Assembly: GCA_008668235.1 (NCBI GenBank)
Contig: RQCP01000011.1
Location: 54,358-118,357, forward strand
DNA from: Collinsella aerofaciens
Lineage (GTDB): Bacteria; Actinomycetota; Coriobacteriia; Coriobacteriales; Coriobacteriaceae
DNA length: 64,000 nucleotides
Direction of reading: 5' to 3'
Below the pieces are notes generated by a model. It was not told the origin of the DNA. It was given only the letters and a program-made list of their open reading frames with translations, and did no database searches. Shown here piece after piece: positions 45,934 to 54,631 of the stretch (positions are counted from its first letter, which is position 1; every line of letters starts with the position of its first letter). The translations under genes and the position numbers were made by a program.

Positions 45934-48135
45934 ATGGGTCCTCGCCAACGACAGGGACGCAGTCGTTCCAAGACGCACGCCCTGCCCATGATCCTGCTCT
46001 CGTTCTTGAGCTTTTTGCTCATCGCGGGCGTAGCGTTTGGCATCGGCATGATCGGCAACGTCAACCGTTGGCTGTCCGATCTGCCCGACTATACCGACGC
46101 CAACGCCTATCTGGTGAGTGAACCCACCGAGATCGTCGATTGCAACGGCAACAAGATCGCGAGCTTCTACACGCAAAACCGCAAGTCCGTCACCAAGGAC
46201 CAGGTCTCTCCGTACGTGCTGCAGGGCACCGTCGACGTTGAGGACGAGCGCTTCTACGAGCACGGCGGTATCGACCTGTGGGGCATCGCGCGCGCCGCCG
46301 TGGCAACCGTCTCCGGTGGCCACGAGGGCGCATCGACCATCACCCAGCAGCTGGTACGCAACACCATCCTGCAGGAGGAGCAGTTCGATTCGACCATCGA
46401 GCGTAAGGTGCGCGAGGCCTATATCGCCATCAAGATGGAGGAGATGTACTCCAAGGACGAGATCCTCATGATGTACCTCAACACCATCTATTACGGCCAC
46501 GGCGCCTACGGCATCGAGGCCGCCGCCGAGACCTACCTGTCCAAGAGCGCCTCCGACCTCACCCTGAGCGAGGCCGCGCTGCTCATCGGCCTTCCCAACT
46601 CACCTTCGCAGTACGACCCCACGGTCAATCCCGATCTGGCGCTGTCTCGCCGCAACAAGGTTCTCGACAACATGCTGCGCCTGGGCCACATCACCCAGGA
46701 GGAGCACGACGCCGCGCAGGCAGAGCCCATCACCCTCAACGTAACCGAGATTTCGGGCAGCGGCGTCGACGTGTATTCGCAGCCCTACTTTGTCGCCTAT
46801 GTTAAGCAGCTGCTGGAGCAGGAGTTCTCCACCGACGTGCTGTTTAAGGGCGGCCTAACCGTCAAGACCACCATCGACCCCACGATGCAGCAGGTGGCAG
46901 AGAATGCCGTCCGCGAGCAGCTCGACACGCTCTCACTCGACGGCCTGGACATGGGCATGGTCGTCGTCGACCCCAAGACCGGCTACATCAAGTGCATGGT
47001 GGGCGGCTATGACTACAACGCCGACGAGAACCACGTAAACCATGCCACGGCCAAGCGTCCCGTCGGCTCCACCTTTAAGGCCTTTACGCTGGCAACTGCC
47101 ATCCAAAACGGCATGAACCCCAACGTCACCCTCAACTGCAACTCGCCGCTCAAGGCCAAGGGCACCACGACCGAGGTCCAAAACTACGCCAACCATAGCT
47201 ATGGCAACATCACGCTTAAGCAGGCGACGGCATACTCCTCCAACACCGGCTACATCCAGGTGGCGGAAGCCGTCGGCAACAGCAAGATCATCTCGCTCGT
47301 CAAAAAGCTCGGCATCGATCCCGCCAAGGACAACATCGAGGACGTTCCCGTCATGACCCTCGGCACCGGCTCGATCTCGCCGCTCGAGATGGCCGCCGCC
47401 TACGCGACGTTTGCCAACGGCGGCTACTATCGCCAGCCGATCGCCATCACCGAGATTGACTCTCGCACCGGTTCGGTGCTGTACCAGCACACCGACAATC
47501 CCTCACAGGTACTTACCGAGGGCGAGGCCGCCGCGGTCACCGATGTTCTGTCCGGCGTCATGAAGGGCGGCGGTACGGGTGCTGCCGGCGCCCTGAGCGT
47601 CAACCAGCCCTATGCCGGCAAGACGGGCACCACCGACAACACCACCAACCTGTGGTTCTGCGGCTATACCCCGCAGCTGGCGTGCGCCCTGTGGACCGGC
47701 TATTCCGCGGGCGAGATTCCCATCCAAAAATACGGCACAGACCTGCTGGGCGACAGCACCAACCTGCCTGTCTTTAAGCGGTTTATGAACACCGTTCTGA
47801 CCGGTACCGAGCGCGAGGAGTTTGCGACCGGAACGGCGCCCACCTACAAGAACAACAGCGTCTGGAAGTTCTACGGCACCAACAACACCAAGAAGACGGA
47901 AAACGACGACAAGGACGAGAACGAGGACGAAGAGGAAACCACTACCACAACGACTACCACGACGACCACGACCACCGAGACCACGGGCGGCGACACCACC
48001 GGCGGCACCGGTACGACCGGTGGCTCGACGGGCGGCTCCACTGGTGGTTCGACCGGCGGCGATGGTGGCACGCCTACGCCTACGCCTACACCCACTCCCG
48101 ACCCCTCGCCCACGCCTGACGATACGGTCGGCTAG
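45934..48135 (+). CDS. class A penicillin-binding protein
   Basis: Bifunctional peptidoglycan synthase, 733 residues. A short basic N-terminus and one membrane segment (about 18-40) are followed by the GT51 glycosyltransferase domain (EDERFYEHGGID, GASTITQQLVRN), and the transpeptidase with active-site Ser in RPVGSTFKAF, SSN in YSSNTGY and KTG in AGKTGTTDN. The last 75 residues are low complexity: an acidic stretch, a run of 13 Thr with mixed codons, GG(S/T) repeats and PT repeats, probably a wall-spanning tail. The ATG at 45934 has GGAGG upstream; an earlier in-frame start lacks one. Confidence 0.93.
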   Translation: MGPRQRQGRSRSKTHALPMILLSFLSFLLIAGVAFGIGMIGNVNRWLSDLPDYTDANAYLVSEPTEIVDCNGNKIASFYTQNRKSVTKDQVSPYVLQGTVDVEDERFYEHGGIDLWGIARAAVATVSGGHEGASTITQQLVRNTILQEEQFDSTIERKVREAYIAIKMEEMYSKDEILMMYLNTIYYGHGAYGIEAAAETYLSKSASDLTLSEAALLIGLPNSPSQYDPTVNPDLALSRRNKVLDNMLRLGHITQEEHDAAQAEPITLNVTEISGSGVDVYSQPYFVAYVKQLLEQEFSTDVLFKGGLTVKTTIDPTMQQVAENAVREQLDTLSLDGLDMGMVVVDPKTGYIKCMVGGYDYNADENHVNHATAKRPVGSTFKAFTLATAIQNGMNPNVTLNCNSPLKAKGTTTEVQNYANHSYGNITLKQATAYSSNTGYIQVAEAVGNSKIISLVKKLGIDPAKDNIEDVPVMTLGTGSISPLEMAAAYATFANGGYYRQPIAITEIDSRTGSVLYQHTDNPSQVLTEGEAAAVTDVLSGVMKGGGTGAAGALSVNQPYAGKTGTTDNTTNLWFCGYTPQLACALWTGYSAGEIPIQKYGTDLLGDSTNLPVFKRFMNTVLTGTEREEFATGTAPTYKNNSVWKFYGTNNTKKTENDDKDENEDEEETTTTTTTTTTTTTETTGGDTTGGTGTTGGSTGGSTGGSTGGDGGTPTPTPTPTPDPSPTPDDTVG

Positions 48136-48157
48136 AAATCATCCGGCCATAAGCAAC

Positions 48158-48199
48158 AAGGCCCCCGAGCAGCTTATTAAACTGCTCGGGGGCCTTTTT
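48158..48199 (+). terminator. terminator of the PBP gene
   Basis: GGCCCCCGAGCAG and CTGCTCGGGGGCC are exact complements around a 9-base loop, followed by TTTTT. Confidence 0.9.
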
Positions 48200-48239
48200 A
48201 GTTTAAGCGACCTGATGGGCGGTCTTTATACCGGCAAAC

Positions 48240-48274
48240 AAAAAGGGGGTACCGACCAACGTCGATACCCCCTT
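48240..48274 (-). terminator. terminator of argR
   Basis: AAGGGGGTATCGAC and GTCGGTACCCCCTT pair around a short loop and run into TTTTT on the minus strand. Confidence 0.85.
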
Positions 48275-48322
48275 ACAAGCCACTATGTCACGCACACAGT
48301 GCCGAGCGCACGACCCGCACGC

Positions 48323-48760
48323 CTACTTGCGAGAATTGCTCAGCTTATTGATCAGCGCCTCAAGACGCTCGCCGTCCTCGGCCGTCTGGGCAATAACCAA
48401 AATCGTATCGTTGCCGGCAAGCGAACCAAGCACATCGGGCAACTCTGCCGCATCAACGGCGGCGGCGATGCCGGAAGCCGTGCCAGGCTGGGCCTTGATC
48501 ATAACCAGATTATCGGTACGCAAAACGCCCGTTACGAGCTCGGAAACCATACGCTGCAGGTGCAGGTCCTCTGCCAGAACATAGATGCCCTCAGGGAGCT
48601 TACGCAGCCCCATATCGGCAATATCGCGAGAGACAGTCGCCTGCGTGCAATCAAAGCCCATAGCGCGGAGCTCATCGACCAGCACGCGCTGCGTGCGGAC
48701 GTCCTTATTGCGCACAATATCTCTAATGGCATCCTGGCGCCCATTGCGTTTTTTAGCCAT
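48323..48760 (-). CDS. argR: arginine repressor ArgR
   Basis: A 145-residue regulator: N-terminal winged helix (residues 1-70, AIRDIVRNKDVRTQRVLVDELRAMGFDCTQATVSRDIADMGL) and C-terminal hexamerisation domain with GTASGIAAAVDAAELPDVLG, which binds arginine. AGAGGG precedes the ATG at 48760; the upstream frame extension is not supported. No arginine biosynthesis gene is near it in the window. It normally represses arginine synthesis. Confidence 0.93.
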   Translation of the reverse strand: MAKKRNGRQDAIRDIVRNKDVRTQRVLVDELRAMGFDCTQATVSRDIADMGLRKLPEGIYVLAEDLHLQRMVSELVTGVLRTDNLVMIKAQPGTASGIAAAVDAAELPDVLGSLAGNDTILVIAQTAEDGERLEALINKLSNSRK

Positions 48761-48848
48761 ACAAACCCTCTCTCCAAAAGATGGTGGAGACAATCAATCA
48801 GTGATTGAATAGTTTAACGCTATTTGAAGGCTTTTGTGTATAAGAACG

Positions 48849-48886
48849 CATTTCGAAACAATTCTATGCAAATTTGTTTCGAAATG
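48849..48886. promoter_or_regulatory. perfect inverted repeat with two TTTCGAAA cores
   Basis: CATTTCGAAACAA and TTGTTTCGAAATG are perfect 13-base complements 12 bases apart. Each contains a TTTCGAAA palindrome. It lies about 90 bases before the argR start and next to the 3' end of the glycosyltransferase gene, so it may be an operator or a transcript-end hairpin. It does not match the usual ARG box. Confidence 0.55.
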
Positions 48887-48892
48887 AGCCGT

Positions 48893-49933
48893 TTAGGCGG
48901 TTTTTGCGCCCGTCCGGTTAAGAAAAGCTGCCAGATGCGTACACATCACGCAGCGCGCGGGCTTGGCGCTGGCGATCGGCCCAAACAACAGACCGAGTCC
49001 CCGATGGTTGTCCTTGAGCGCGGCGACCATCTGACGGGTTCGAGGCGCCTCGAGCATATCACGCATGCGGGCGGAACGCTCAATTGACGACACCCCATGC
49101 GGGCTCAGACACAAATTCTCGATGCAGGCGACCAGTCCGGCAAAGTAGAACTTTTGGCTTGCCAGCTTGAGCCGACCACCGCTATCTGCTTCCGAGAGTG
49201 AGTCCGCAAGCTCGTCGAGCGCTCGAGTGTCATCGGATATCCTGGCATACATGGTGGGATCAAAGGCATCTGTAAGCTTAGGTGCCACCGCGTGGAAACA
49301 AGCGTCGCCGCAGCCGGACACGAATCGTGCCTGCGAGAACGCATAAGCCATAAACTCAACCGTACGGTACGCCTTGCCGCGCGACAGGCATGCCTCAAAC
49401 AGCGGACGGCTATACATCACGCCAGAGGTCTGAGCGACTAGGCCGCCTAAAATCAACTGAGGCAGCCCGGCCACCATCGAAGATTTGCTATCAATGGAAA
49501 TATGAGCAGCATCCAAGACACGCGAATGGCGCTCTCGATGTGCATCATAGCGGTCGAGCGACACCGTGGGAAACACTATGTCTGCCGCAGTATCGCACGC
49601 GATATCGACCATCTTGGAAAGGGACTGCGGAGCAAACCACTCATCGGCGTTCATAGCGATGATTTGAGAGCCACGCGAGGCAGCAAAACCGGCACGAAGA
49701 CAAGCGCCGCGCTTCGCGTCCTCGACGTCAATCAAATCAATATGGATGTCCCTGTCGGCAGCAACTTGAAGCGAATGGCGCACACCGGGCGCAGCATCGC
49801 GGCAGACAACGACAATCTGCAAATCGTAGAGGTCTTGGTTCTGGATACTCTCGAGCGCACGCATCGCATAGCTGGGCGAACCTTCTACCACAAGGATCAC
49901 CGAAAGTCGCGGATGCGAGCCACGTCGAACCAA
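48893..49933 (-). CDS. family 2-like glycosyltransferase
   Basis: A 346-residue protein with the GT-A fold start (LSVILVVEGSPSYAMRALESIQNQ) and a DxD-like NADEWF motif near residue 95, where sugar-nucleotide binding is expected. The rest lacks strong family signatures and has no membrane segment. The start is TTG at 49933, placed by AGAGGA eight bases upstream. It stands alone on the minus strand between argR and truA, so its acceptor is unknown. Confidence 0.75.
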   Translation of the reverse strand: MVRRGSHPRLSVILVVEGSPSYAMRALESIQNQDLYDLQIVVVCRDAAPGVRHSLQVAADRDIHIDLIDVEDAKRGACLRAGFAASRGSQIIAMNADEWFAPQSLSKMVDIACDTAADIVFPTVSLDRYDAHRERHSRVLDAAHISIDSKSSMVAGLPQLILGGLVAQTSGVMYSRPLFEACLSRGKAYRTVEFMAYAFSQARFVSGCGDACFHAVAPKLTDAFDPTMYARISDDTRALDELADSLSEADSGGRLKLASQKFYFAGLVACIENLCLSPHGVSSIERSARMRDMLEAPRTRQMVAALKDNHRGLGLLFGPIASAKPARCVMCTHLAAFLNRTGAKTA

Positions 49934-50094
49934 GTTATCCGTCCTCTCGACAGCAATGAATCAAATCGTGGTTCATGGTACACCCCGGCAATAAAAGCAA
50001 TGAGACACCGGTTGTATTGCACGCCAAGAACAGATGTTGCACACGCGCAGCCCACAGATGACAGGTGTCGACGCACGACGCGTCGAGCTCTCCC

Positions 50095-50919
50095 CTAGTC
50101 GAGCACGATAAGCTCGGCGAGATCGTAATCCACGCCCATAAACGTAAGGCCGCAGGCAGGAGCCGTGGGGCCCGCAGCGGTACGGTCGCAAGCATCGATG
50201 ACCTCGCGCATCCACTCGGGTTCACGGCGATGCATGCCGATCTCGACAAGCGTGCCCACGATCGTGCGGACCATCGAATGCAGAAACGCATTGCCCTCGA
50301 TGGTAAACGTCAGGATGTCCTCGCCAAACGCAACCTCATGGCCAAACTCGGCGCGCATTACGCAGCGGTGCGTAGGTTTGCCCACGGCAGAGGCAACCTT
50401 GCAAAAGCTTTTAAAGTCCTGCTCGCCCAAAAGCGCAGGGCAGGCGGCCGCCATCGCATCGACGTCGAGGGGATAGCGATGCCACCACACCGCACCGCGT
50501 GACAGCACGGGCCGCGCATCACGATCGGCAATGCGATAGGTGTAAGTGCGAGAGCGCGCGTCAAAGCGCGCAGAAAAGCCCTTACGAGCCTTGTAGACCT
50601 CGTTGATGGCGATATCTTTGGGCAGCAGGGCATCCATAGCCCGCAGCCACCTACGGCGCGTAAGGGCGAGCTCAGCGTTCGTTACGGGCACGCTGATGTA
50701 CTGAGCCACGGCATGCACGCCGGCATCGGTACGACCTGCGCACGTCAGATCGATCGGACGGCGAAGCAGCGTCTCGATGGCTCGACGCAGCTCACCCGCA
50801 ACCGTCGTCTGTCCCGGCTGCTCGGCAAATCCGCTATACGACGAGCCATCATAGGCCACGCGAAATACGAGCGTGGCGTCAAGCTCGGAAATCGAATTGA
50901 AATCAGACGGCGCAGTCAT
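50095..50919 (-). CDS. truA: tRNA pseudouridine synthase A
   Basis: Makes pseudouridine at positions 38-40 of tRNAs. 274 residues with the TruA core: FRVAYDGSSYSGFAEQPGQTTV, catalytic Asp in AGRTDAGVHA, and FEGNAFLHSMVRTIVG-like IEGNAFLHSMVRTIVGTL near the end. GGAGC precedes the ATG at 50919. It follows the ribosomal block (rplQ) as in many bacteria, but a strong terminator lies between, so it probably has its own promoter. Confidence 0.93.
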   Translation of the reverse strand: MTAPSDFNSISELDATLVFRVAYDGSSYSGFAEQPGQTTVAGELRRAIETLLRRPIDLTCAGRTDAGVHAVAQYISVPVTNAELALTRRRWLRAMDALLPKDIAINEVYKARKGFSARFDARSRTYTYRIADRDARPVLSRGAVWWHRYPLDVDAMAAACPALLGEQDFKSFCKVASAVGKPTHRCVMRAEFGHEVAFGEDILTFTIEGNAFLHSMVRTIVGTLVEIGMHRREPEWMREVIDACDRTAAGPTAPACGLTFMGVDYDLAELIVLD

Positions 50920-50953
50920 GGGCGCTCCCAACAAACAAGTAACGGTATCGCGA

Positions 50954-50987
50954 CAAAAAAAGAGGGGTACGCGAACGTACCCCTCGA
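50954..50987 (-). terminator. terminator after rplQ
   Basis: GAGGGGTACG and CGTACCCCTC pair around a four-base loop and run into TTTTTTT on the minus strand, closing the ribosomal operon. Confidence 0.9.
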
Positions 50988-51011
50988 ATATAGCCTATGC
51001 AGACGGAATGT

Positions 51012-51479
51012 CTACTCAGCGGCCTCCTCAGCAGGAGCCTCCTCGACAGCCTCGACCTTCTTGGGAGCAGCGGCCTTCTTGGGGGCCGGAGCAGCCTTCT
51101 TGGCCTTAGGCGTGCAAGGCTCGGTGACGAGCTCCATGATAACGATGGGAGCGTTGTCGCCCTTACGGTTACCGAGCTTCATGATGCGGGTGTAACCGCC
51201 GTTGCGGTCCTGCCACATGCCCTGGGCAGCCTTGTCGAAGATCTCGGCAACGAGCTGCTTATCGCCGAGCTTGGCGATAGCCAGACGACGAGAGTGCAGG
51301 TCGCCCTTCTTGGCCCAAGTGATGATCGGGTCGACGACCGAACGCAGCGCCTTAGCGCGGGTCTCGGTGGTCTTGATGCGGTCGTTCTCGAAGAGGGCCT
51401 TAGCAAGGCTCTTCTTCATGGCCTTGGTGTGGCTCGCATCGGTGCCGAGCTTCAGGCCCTTCTTAACGTTGTGACGCAT
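51012..51479 (-). CDS. rplQ: 50S ribosomal protein L17 with Ala/Pro/Lys-rich tail
   Basis: The first 120 residues are canonical L17 (MRHNVKKGLKLGTDASHTKAMKKSLAKALF, then GYTRIMKLGNRKGDNAPIVIMELV). The last 35 are low complexity (KKAAPAPKKAAAPKKVEAVEEAPAEEAAE), ending acidic, like the tail of L31 in this window. AGGAG precedes the start, 30 bases after rpoA; last gene of the operon. Confidence 0.95.
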   Translation of the reverse strand: MRHNVKKGLKLGTDASHTKAMKKSLAKALFENDRIKTTETRAKALRSVVDPIITWAKKGDLHSRRLAIAKLGDKQLVAEIFDKAAQGMWQDRNGGYTRIMKLGNRKGDNAPIVIMELVTEPCTPKAKKAAPAPKKAAAPKKVEAVEEAPAEEAAE

Positions 51480-51509
51480 GGTCTAGTTTCTCCTCAAATA
51501 TGCGAAGCA

Positions 51510-52451
51510 TTAAGCCTTCAGGCTCAGGCCCATGGACTCAAGCTTGTCCTTCACTTCCTCGATCGACTTAACACCGAAGTTACGGATGTTGAGCAGATCG
51601 TTCTCCGAGAACTCAACGAGCTGACGGACCGAGTGAATGCTGGCGCGCTTAAGGCAGTTGTAGGAACGGACGGAAAGGTCCAGATCCTCGATCTGCTTGT
51701 CCAGCTCGGCGTTGTCGTTGGTGACCTCGGGAGCGAAGATCGAAGCCTCCTCCTCGACCTCGGGGGTCTCGGCAAGGTTCATAAAGGCGGCCATATGCTG
51801 GTTGATGATATTGGCAGCCTGGACCACGGCGTCGCGCGGGGCGATGGAGCCGTTGGTCTCGATCTCGAGGACAAGGCGGGCGTAGTCGGTGTGCTGACCG
51901 ACACGGCAAGCCTCAACGAGCTTGGCGCAACGGGAAACCGGCGAGTACAGCGAGTCGACGTGGATCACACCGATGGGATCGTTGTCGCGCTTGTTGGCCT
52001 CGCCAGAAACATAGCCGCGGCCATAGCCGATGCGCATGCTCATGGTGAGATGGCCACCCTCGGTGAGCGTAGCGATGTGCTGCTCGGGGTTGACCAGCTC
52101 AAACTCGGACGGAATAAAGAAGTCCGCACCGGTGACCTCGCAGGGGCCGTCAACCGAGATGGTGGCGGTCGCCTCGTCGGTCGTGCCGAGAGCCCTGAAG
52201 ACAAGACCCTTGACATTCAGGACGATGTCGGTGACATCCTCGACCATGTTAGGGATGGTCATGAACTCGTGCTGCGCACCATCGATCTGAATAGCCTCGA
52301 CGGCGGCACCCTCGAGCGAGGACAGAAGAACGCGACGAAGGGAGTTACCCAGCGTATCGCCGTAACCACGCTCGAGCGGCTCGACGGAGACACGAGCAGA
52401 CGTCTCGTTGATCTCTTCGACCTGAACCTGAGGCCTAATGAATTCTGACAT
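51510..52451 (-). CDS. rpoA: RNA polymerase alpha subunit
   Basis: 313 residues: N-terminal assembly domain (LEPLERGYGDTLGNSLRRVLLSSLEG) and C-terminal domain that binds promoter UP elements and activators (LDLSVRSYNCLKRASIHSVRQLVE, then IRNFGVKSIEEVKDKL). GGAGG precedes the ATG. Standard position between rpsD and rplQ. Confidence 0.97.
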   Translation of the reverse strand: MSEFIRPQVQVEEINETSARVSVEPLERGYGDTLGNSLRRVLLSSLEGAAVEAIQIDGAQHEFMTIPNMVEDVTDIVLNVKGLVFRALGTTDEATATISVDGPCEVTGADFFIPSEFELVNPEQHIATLTEGGHLTMSMRIGYGRGYVSGEANKRDNDPIGVIHVDSLYSPVSRCAKLVEACRVGQHTDYARLVLEIETNGSIAPRDAVVQAANIINQHMAAFMNLAETPEVEEEASIFAPEVTNDNAELDKQIEDLDLSVRSYNCLKRASIHSVRQLVEFSENDLLNIRNFGVKSIEEVKDKLESMGLSLKA

Positions 52452-52483
52452 GTATTACCTCCAGCCTCAGCAGCCCGGATGGA

Positions 52484-53080
52484 CTACTTAGAGTAGAGCT
52501 CGACGATGAGCTGCTCGTTGATATCACCGCTGATCTGCTCACGCGTCGGCAGAGCGAGCACGTTACCAGACAGCTTCTCGATATCGACCTCGAGCCAGCC
52601 AGGGACCTCAAAGCGCTCGGAGGAAATCAGGGCCTCCTTGATGGGGAGGAGGTCACGGAACTTCTCGCCGACAGCGACGACGTCGCCGGCCTTGACGCGG
52701 TAGGACGGGATGTCCACGCGCTTGCCGTTCACGGTGAAGTGACCGTGACGGACGGACTGACGAGCCTCTTTGCGGGTGCGGGCGAAGCCAAGACGGAAGA
52801 CGACGTTGTCGAGGCGAGACTCAAGGATGATCATGAGGTTCTCACCGGTGACGCCGTTCATCTTGCGGGCCTTGTTGAAGTAGCCGTGGAACTGCTTCTC
52901 CAGAACGCCATAGATGAACTTGACCTTCTGCTTCTCGCGCAGCTGCATGCCGTACTCAGATTCCTTGCGACGGCGCTTGGGCTGACGGATAGATTCCTTC
53001 TTGCTGCTGTAACCGAGCTCAGCGGGATCGATCCCGAGCTGACGGCAGCGCTTAAGAACAGGAGTCCTGTCGATTGCCAT
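52484..53080 (-). CDS. rpsD: 30S ribosomal protein S4
   Basis: 198 residues. The N-terminus lacks the CxxC pairs of zinc-type S4 and reads MAIDRTPVLKRCRQLGIDPAELGYSSKK; the S4 RNA-binding domain follows (LDNVVFRLGFARTRKEARQSVRHGHFTVNGKRVDIPS). Primary binder of 16S rRNA; in some bacteria it represses its own operon. 32 bases upstream of rpoA. Confidence 0.95.
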   Translation of the reverse strand: MAIDRTPVLKRCRQLGIDPAELGYSSKKESIRQPKRRRKESEYGMQLREKQKVKFIYGVLEKQFHGYFNKARKMNGVTGENLMIILESRLDNVVFRLGFARTRKEARQSVRHGHFTVNGKRVDIPSYRVKAGDVVAVGEKFRDLLPIKEALISSERFEVPGWLEVDIEKLSGNVLALPTREQISGDINEQLIVELYSK

Positions 53081-53099
53081 ATTGATACGATCCTTTCAG

Positions 53100-53504
53100 T
53101 TACACGCGGCGACGCTTCTTGGGGCGGCAGCCGTTGTGCGGAATGGGGGTCTTGTCCTGGATGCTCGAGACCTCGAGGCCAGCAGCCTGGAGGGAGCGGA
53201 TGGCGGTCTCACGACCGGAGCCGGGGCCCTTGACGAAGACGGAAACCTTCTTCATACCGTGCTCCATGGCCTGCTTGGCAGCAGCCTCGGCAGCCATCTG
53301 GGCAGCGAACGGCGTGGACTTACGGGAGCCCTTGAAGCCCACCTGGCCAGCCGACTTCCAGGAAATGACGTTGCCCTGGGGATCGGTGATCGAAACGATC
53401 GTGTTGTTGAACGTAGAACGAATGTGAGCCTGGCCCACGGAAATGTTCTTACGGTCCGCGCGCTTCAGACGGGCAGCGCGAACGTTCTTCTTAGCAGTAG
53501 CCAT
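53100..53504 (-). CDS. rpsK: 30S ribosomal protein S11
   Basis: 134 residues; THIRSTFNNTIVSITDPQGNVISWKSAGQVGFKGSRKSTPFAAQ-type core is visible (AHIRSTFNNTIVSITD). The C-terminus IPHNGCRPKKRRRV is characteristic. Forms the platform of the small subunit at the mRNA exit. 20 bases upstream of rpsD. Confidence 0.96.
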   Translation of the reverse strand: MATAKKNVRAARLKRADRKNISVGQAHIRSTFNNTIVSITDPQGNVISWKSAGQVGFKGSRKSTPFAAQMAAEAAAKQAMEHGMKKVSVFVKGPGSGRETAIRSLQAAGLEVSSIQDKTPIPHNGCRPKKRRRV

Positions 53505-53518
53505 CTATCTAGCGCTCC

Positions 53519-53893
53519 TTATTTCTTCTTCTTAGCACCGATCTGACGCTTCGGGCCCTTGCGGGTACGAGCGTTAGTGTGGGTGCGCTGGCCGCGGACC
53601 GGGAGGCCCTTGCGGTGACGAAGGCCGCGGTTGCAGCCGATGTCCATAAGGCGCTTGACGTTCTGGTTGCGCTCACGGCGGAGGTCGCCCTCAACCATGA
53701 TCTGGTTCTTATCGATATAATCGCGGATGGCGTTAACCTCATCCTCGGTGAGGTCCTTAACGCGCGTATCCACGTTAACGTTGCACTCGACGCAAATCTT
53801 CGTCGCAGTGGTGCGGCCGATGCCGTAAATGTAGGTCAGACCGATCTCAACGCGCTTCTCACGCGGGAGGTCGACACCATTAATACGGGCCAA
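53519..53893 (-). CDS. rpsM: 30S ribosomal protein S13
   Basis: 124 residues starting MARINGVDLPREKRVEIGLTYIYGIG with the helix-hairpin region, and the basic tail RGQRTHTNARTRKGPKR that contacts tRNA in the P site. Located between rpmJ and rpsK with 14-base gaps. Confidence 0.96.
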   Translation of the reverse strand: MARINGVDLPREKRVEIGLTYIYGIGRTTATKICVECNVNVDTRVKDLTEDEVNAIRDYIDKNQIMVEGDLRRERNQNVKRLMDIGCNRGLRHRKGLPVRGQRTHTNARTRKGPKRQIGAKKKK

Positions 53894-53907
53894 CGTAGTC
53901 TCCTCTC

Positions 53908-54021
53908 TTAACCCTGACGCTGCTTATGACGGGGGTTCTCGCAAATGACGAGGACCTTGCCATGGCGCCTAATGATTTTGCACTTATCGCACATCTTCTT
54001 GACCGAAGGACGTACCTTCAT
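53908..54021 (-). CDS. rpmJ: 50S ribosomal protein L36
   Basis: 37 residues: MKVRPSVKKMCDKCKIIRRHG then VICENPRHKQRQG. Cys11, Cys14, Cys27 and His32 form the zinc site, so this is the zinc-type paralogue. The ATG has GAAAGGAAG upstream. It heads the rpmJ-rpsM-rpsK-rpsD-rpoA-rplQ group; a 150-base gap with a hairpin (TCCGAC/GTCGGA at about 54115-54151) separates it from infA. Confidence 0.95.
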   Translation of the reverse strand: MKVRPSVKKMCDKCKIIRRHGKVLVICENPRHKQRQG

Positions 54022-54171
54022 CGTTCTTCCTTTCGGTAGCGCTCAAACTACTTCCCTACTATCTACTCGCCCAGCCGCAGGCGTTTAAAACTATGGCTGG
54101 TCTTCACACACAATCCGACCGTAGGTTGAGCTAAGCCTGCAGTCGGAAATGGAGTGCGTGTATGCGTGCCG

Positions 54172-54390
54172 CTATTTGTAGCGATAGGTGATGCGGCCGC
54201 GGGTCAGGTCGTACGGGGAAAGCTCCACGACAACCCTGTCACCGGGGAGAATACGGATGTAATTCATTCGGATCTTGCCAGAAATGTTGCACAGAACCGA
54301 ATGACCGTTCTCGAGCTCGACCTTAAACATGGCGTTGGGCAACGGTTCCTTTACCGTACCCTCGAGCTCAATTGCGTCTTCCTTCTTCAC
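54172..54390 (-). CDS. infA: translation initiation factor IF-1
   Basis: 72 residues, a single S1-like OB fold: EDAIELEGTVKEPLPNAMFKVELENGH, then ISGKIRMNYIRILPGDRV. Binds the A site of the small subunit during initiation. I place the start at the GTG at 54390, giving the canonical length and an AGAAAG box ten bases upstream; a TTG two codons earlier is too near that box. Flanked by a long hairpin element toward map. Confidence 0.93.
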   Translation of the reverse strand: MKKEDAIELEGTVKEPLPNAMFKVELENGHSVLCNISGKIRMNYIRILPGDRVVVELSPYDLTRGRITYRYK

Positions 54391-54502
54391 AAGCAATCAT
54401 CTTTCTCTAGAAAACGACAGCGATTGAGTATTCTACAACACGTATGCACGCATCGTAATAACTTCGTAATGGCTCCACAACTAAATGGAACTTGTTACAT
54501 TT

Positions 54503-54631
54503 GAAATGTAAAACAAAGCCGTTCCCTGATGCCCAAGATCGCCTTGAAATGAGAAGGCATAGACCTTGGGGTCATGCCTTCGAAATTGAAAGGCGAGGTT
54601 GGGCATCAGGAGGCGGCGACTTTTACATTTC
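54503..54631 (-). other. 129-base multi-tier hairpin between map and infA
   Basis: Nested arms all pair: GAAATGTAAAA with TTTTACATTTC (54503-54513 and 54621-54631), CCTGATGCCCAA with TTGGGCATCAGG (54525-54536 and 54599-54610), CGCCTT with AAGGCG, and GAAGGCATAGACC with GGTCATGCCTTC at the tip. The right end overlaps the map stop codon. It may end or regulate the map transcript, encode a structured RNA, or be a mobile palindrome. Confidence 0.8.
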
